A stretch of 64,000 nt of DNA from Leptasterias polaris (lineage: Eukaryota; Echinodermata; Asteroidea; Forcipulatida; Asteriidae). Positions 12,236 through 64,000 of the stretch are shown piece after piece (position 1 is the first letter of the stretch; each line of letters begins with the position of its first letter). Both the position numbers and the translations under genes were made by a program. The stretch covers positions 5,580,001 to 5,644,000 of the forward strand of contig JAZGTN010000009.1 of the NCBI GenBank assembly GCA_037783415.1, given 5' to 3'. The notes beneath the pieces were generated by a model. The model was given only the letters and a program-made list of their open reading frames with translations. It was not told the DNA's origin and searched no databases.

Positions 12236-12457
12236 TTACTCAAATTATAACCACTCGAACCACAAATAAATTTATCTTTTTGTCAGCAATATTTTATGGA
12301 GAAAAACAGCATGATTTTAACATTTTAGAAACAACTTCAAGACAAAATGGTATATATAAAATAAAAGGGTGAACAATGAAACATTGTAGTTAAAACTAAC
12401 CTGTTAATAAGATCAATAAATGGTAAACAGAGTTATGGTTGACAGTATAGCATCTCA
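12236..12457. other. Non-coding sequence beyond the proximal poly(A) candidate
   Basis: AT-rich, no coding signal. Possible end of the 3' UTR of the large minus-strand gene. Confidence 0.35.
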
Positions 12458-12463
12458 TTTTAT
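12458..12463 (-). promoter_or_regulatory. Candidate proximal polyadenylation signal
   Basis: AATAAA on the minus strand, about 360 bases downstream of the stop codon at 12823-12825. The position suits a short 3' UTR, but the hexamer is common in AT-rich DNA. Confidence 0.35.
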
Positions 12464-12822
12464 TCATGATCGAGGTGCTGCGTGTACGGTTTTCTAGAGG
12501 AAGAAAATGTCCTGACAAAAGGTTCACAATTTAGGAAGTTTTTAATTCTTGAATGAACAGAACATTTCCAAAAACATACCACTGGAAAGTCACATGATTT
12601 TCATATGTTTCGCTTGCAGAAAAACAATCAATGTTAGGTAACCGATATCAGAGGCTCATTATTTATAGGCCACACTAAGTTTCAAAAATGGTATAATGAA
12701 TCGACTAAATAGAACTAGCAGAATTTGCAGCTTTACAAAGTGCATACAATCTGAAAGCACTTTTAAACATAAATGTGAAATCAGCAGAGCAGGTGTAAGC
12801 AGTCTGTTGTTGTCCCTCGGAG

Positions 12823-62885
<50,063 letters not shown>

Positions 62886-63234
62886 CTAGATTTAGACAAC
62901 AATAATTGAAATTCATGTCATCGCAGTTTTATTGATGAACAAAGAGTTGAGCATTAGTTGCAACTTGTAACCATGTATCAACCTTCAGTGTACAAAGAAA
63001 AATGTATAACAAACTGAAGAGGAGTGTGTGAAAATAATCGTACTACACTTGTTGGGGATTAAACTAAGAAAAGGTCCACAAACAAAAGTGATGTCAATCA
63101 TTATCCCTGGATAGTGTCAGCAGCTATAAAAAGAAAAGGAATGTGTCTTTCATTGTTACTGTTGGACATTTGGAAATGGATTTCAACGTAATGTTCATAA
63201 CCGTAATGTTCATAACTGCTCCAAGCTATTCAGT

Positions 63235-63897
63235 CAATGTACTCGGGAACACGCTCAAAGTTGGTAACCCCAGATGGAAGCACAGACGAGTTCGACATTT
63301 TGGCAGGTGTCATGCAGGGGGATACCCTCGTCCCTTTCATATTATTATTGTCTTAGACTTTGCTCTCCGGCGAGCCATCAGTGGTCACGAGGTGGAGCTT
63401 GGTTTTACACTAACACCAAGGAGATCAAGTCGCTACCCTACAGTATCCCTGACTGATCCCTTGCTGACGACATCTGTCTCCTCTCCGACACCACTTCCCA
63501 GGCACAAGAGCTTCTGTCGAGAGTGGAGCTGGAGTGTAACCGAATGGGACTCTCACTCAACACTAAGAAGAGAGTGGCGCTCACCTACAATGTCCCAAAC
63601 CATGAACCCTTGACATTAACCACCCTAGCAGGCAGCTTTCTCAAGGAGGTTGACGACTTCAAGTATCTGGGATCGTGGGTCGGCTCCTCTGAGCGGGACA
63701 TTCTCATTCGGAAAGGCCTTGCCTGGAAGACTCTAAATGGATTGAAAGGAGTGTGGAGTTCAAACATGTCACGGAAGGTCAAGATTAGTTTCTTCCAGGC
63801 CACAGTAGAGTCCATTCTGCTATATGGCTGTGAGTGCTGGACCTTAACCCCGACCCTTCAGAAGTCCCTCGATGGAAGTTACACCAGAATGCTAAGA
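63235..63897 (+). pseudogene. Decayed non-LTR retrotransposon reverse transcriptase fragment
   Basis: Pieces in at least two frames match the element at 42.7-45.1 kb: GHEVELGFTLTPRRSSR, LTDPLL in place of the FADD region, then LNTKKRVALTYNVPNHEP, DFKYLGSWVGSSERDI and LYGCECWTLTP. The catalytic motif is shifted out of frame near 63455. It stops abruptly at an (AATTC)n run. Confidence 0.85.
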
Positions 63898-63960
63898 ATT
63901 CAATTCAATTCAATTCAATTCAAAGTAACATTTATTTCCACATTAACATTTGTAATAAGA
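63898..63960 (+). repeat. (AATTC)n tract with repeat tail
   Basis: AATTCAATTCAATTCAATTC followed by AAAGTAACATTTATTTCC; similar tails at 14943 and 29870. It interrupts the retrotransposon relic. Confidence 0.7.
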
Positions 63961-64000
63961 AGATACAATGGCTTATAGATAATGCGGAGGCATGTTCCGA

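Overview
This is AT-rich animal nuclear DNA, not microbial. It has one very large split gene with GT/AG introns, tRNA-derived SINEs, non-LTR retrotransposon copies, many small inverted-repeat elements and intronic microsatellites. The protein architecture (VWD, Ig-like/cadherin-like, calcium-binding EGF repeats, two SEA domains, one transmembrane helix) and the repeat types suggest a marine invertebrate deuterostome, most likely an echinoderm. The phylum is an inference; no single feature proves it.

Layout. Positions 1-12.4 kb: repeat-rich DNA with a decayed hAT transposase, a (CT)n tract, small inverted-repeat elements, one plausible small acidic-protein gene (6119-6397, minus) with a promoter-like upstream region, and a minisatellite near 12 kb. 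Positions 12.8-62.9 kb: one minus-strand gene of which I trace 46 coding exons (about 6.1 kb, about 2,036 codons). It runs from a VWD domain at the high-coordinate end to the stop codon at 12823. The 5' end lies beyond 64 kb, so any signal peptide, NIDO or AMOP domains of this family are not visible.

The protein is a membrane-anchored, mucin-4-like/'mucin-like' extracellular protein. In order: VWD (residues 1-190 in window numbering), a MUC4-type conserved region (to 276), an Ig/cadherin-like domain (to about 365), 17 mostly calcium-binding EGF domains (to 1045), SEA-1 (to 1164), three EGF, thirteen exons of a compact six-cysteine EGF subtype that has expanded by tandem exon duplication (to 1678), one EGF, SEA-2 (to 1838) with a canonical GSV autoproteolysis motif, a last EGF, a transmembrane helix and a tail of about 105 residues. 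Nearly all EGF exons are phase 1-1. The transmembrane exon carries an apparent one-base frameshift.

The introns hold most of the other content: a non-LTR retrotransposon with an internally deleted reverse transcriptase (42.6-45.1 kb), a second relic at the window edge (63.2-63.9 kb), two SINE families with tRNA-like heads, a 260-bp CAGCAA microsatellite, several tandem repeats, and a 2.0-kb inverted-repeat element at 25.8-27.8 kb carrying an internally deleted, inverted piece of an rDNA unit (18S fragment, ITS1, 5.8S). The rDNA-loaded element is the most unusual object in the window.
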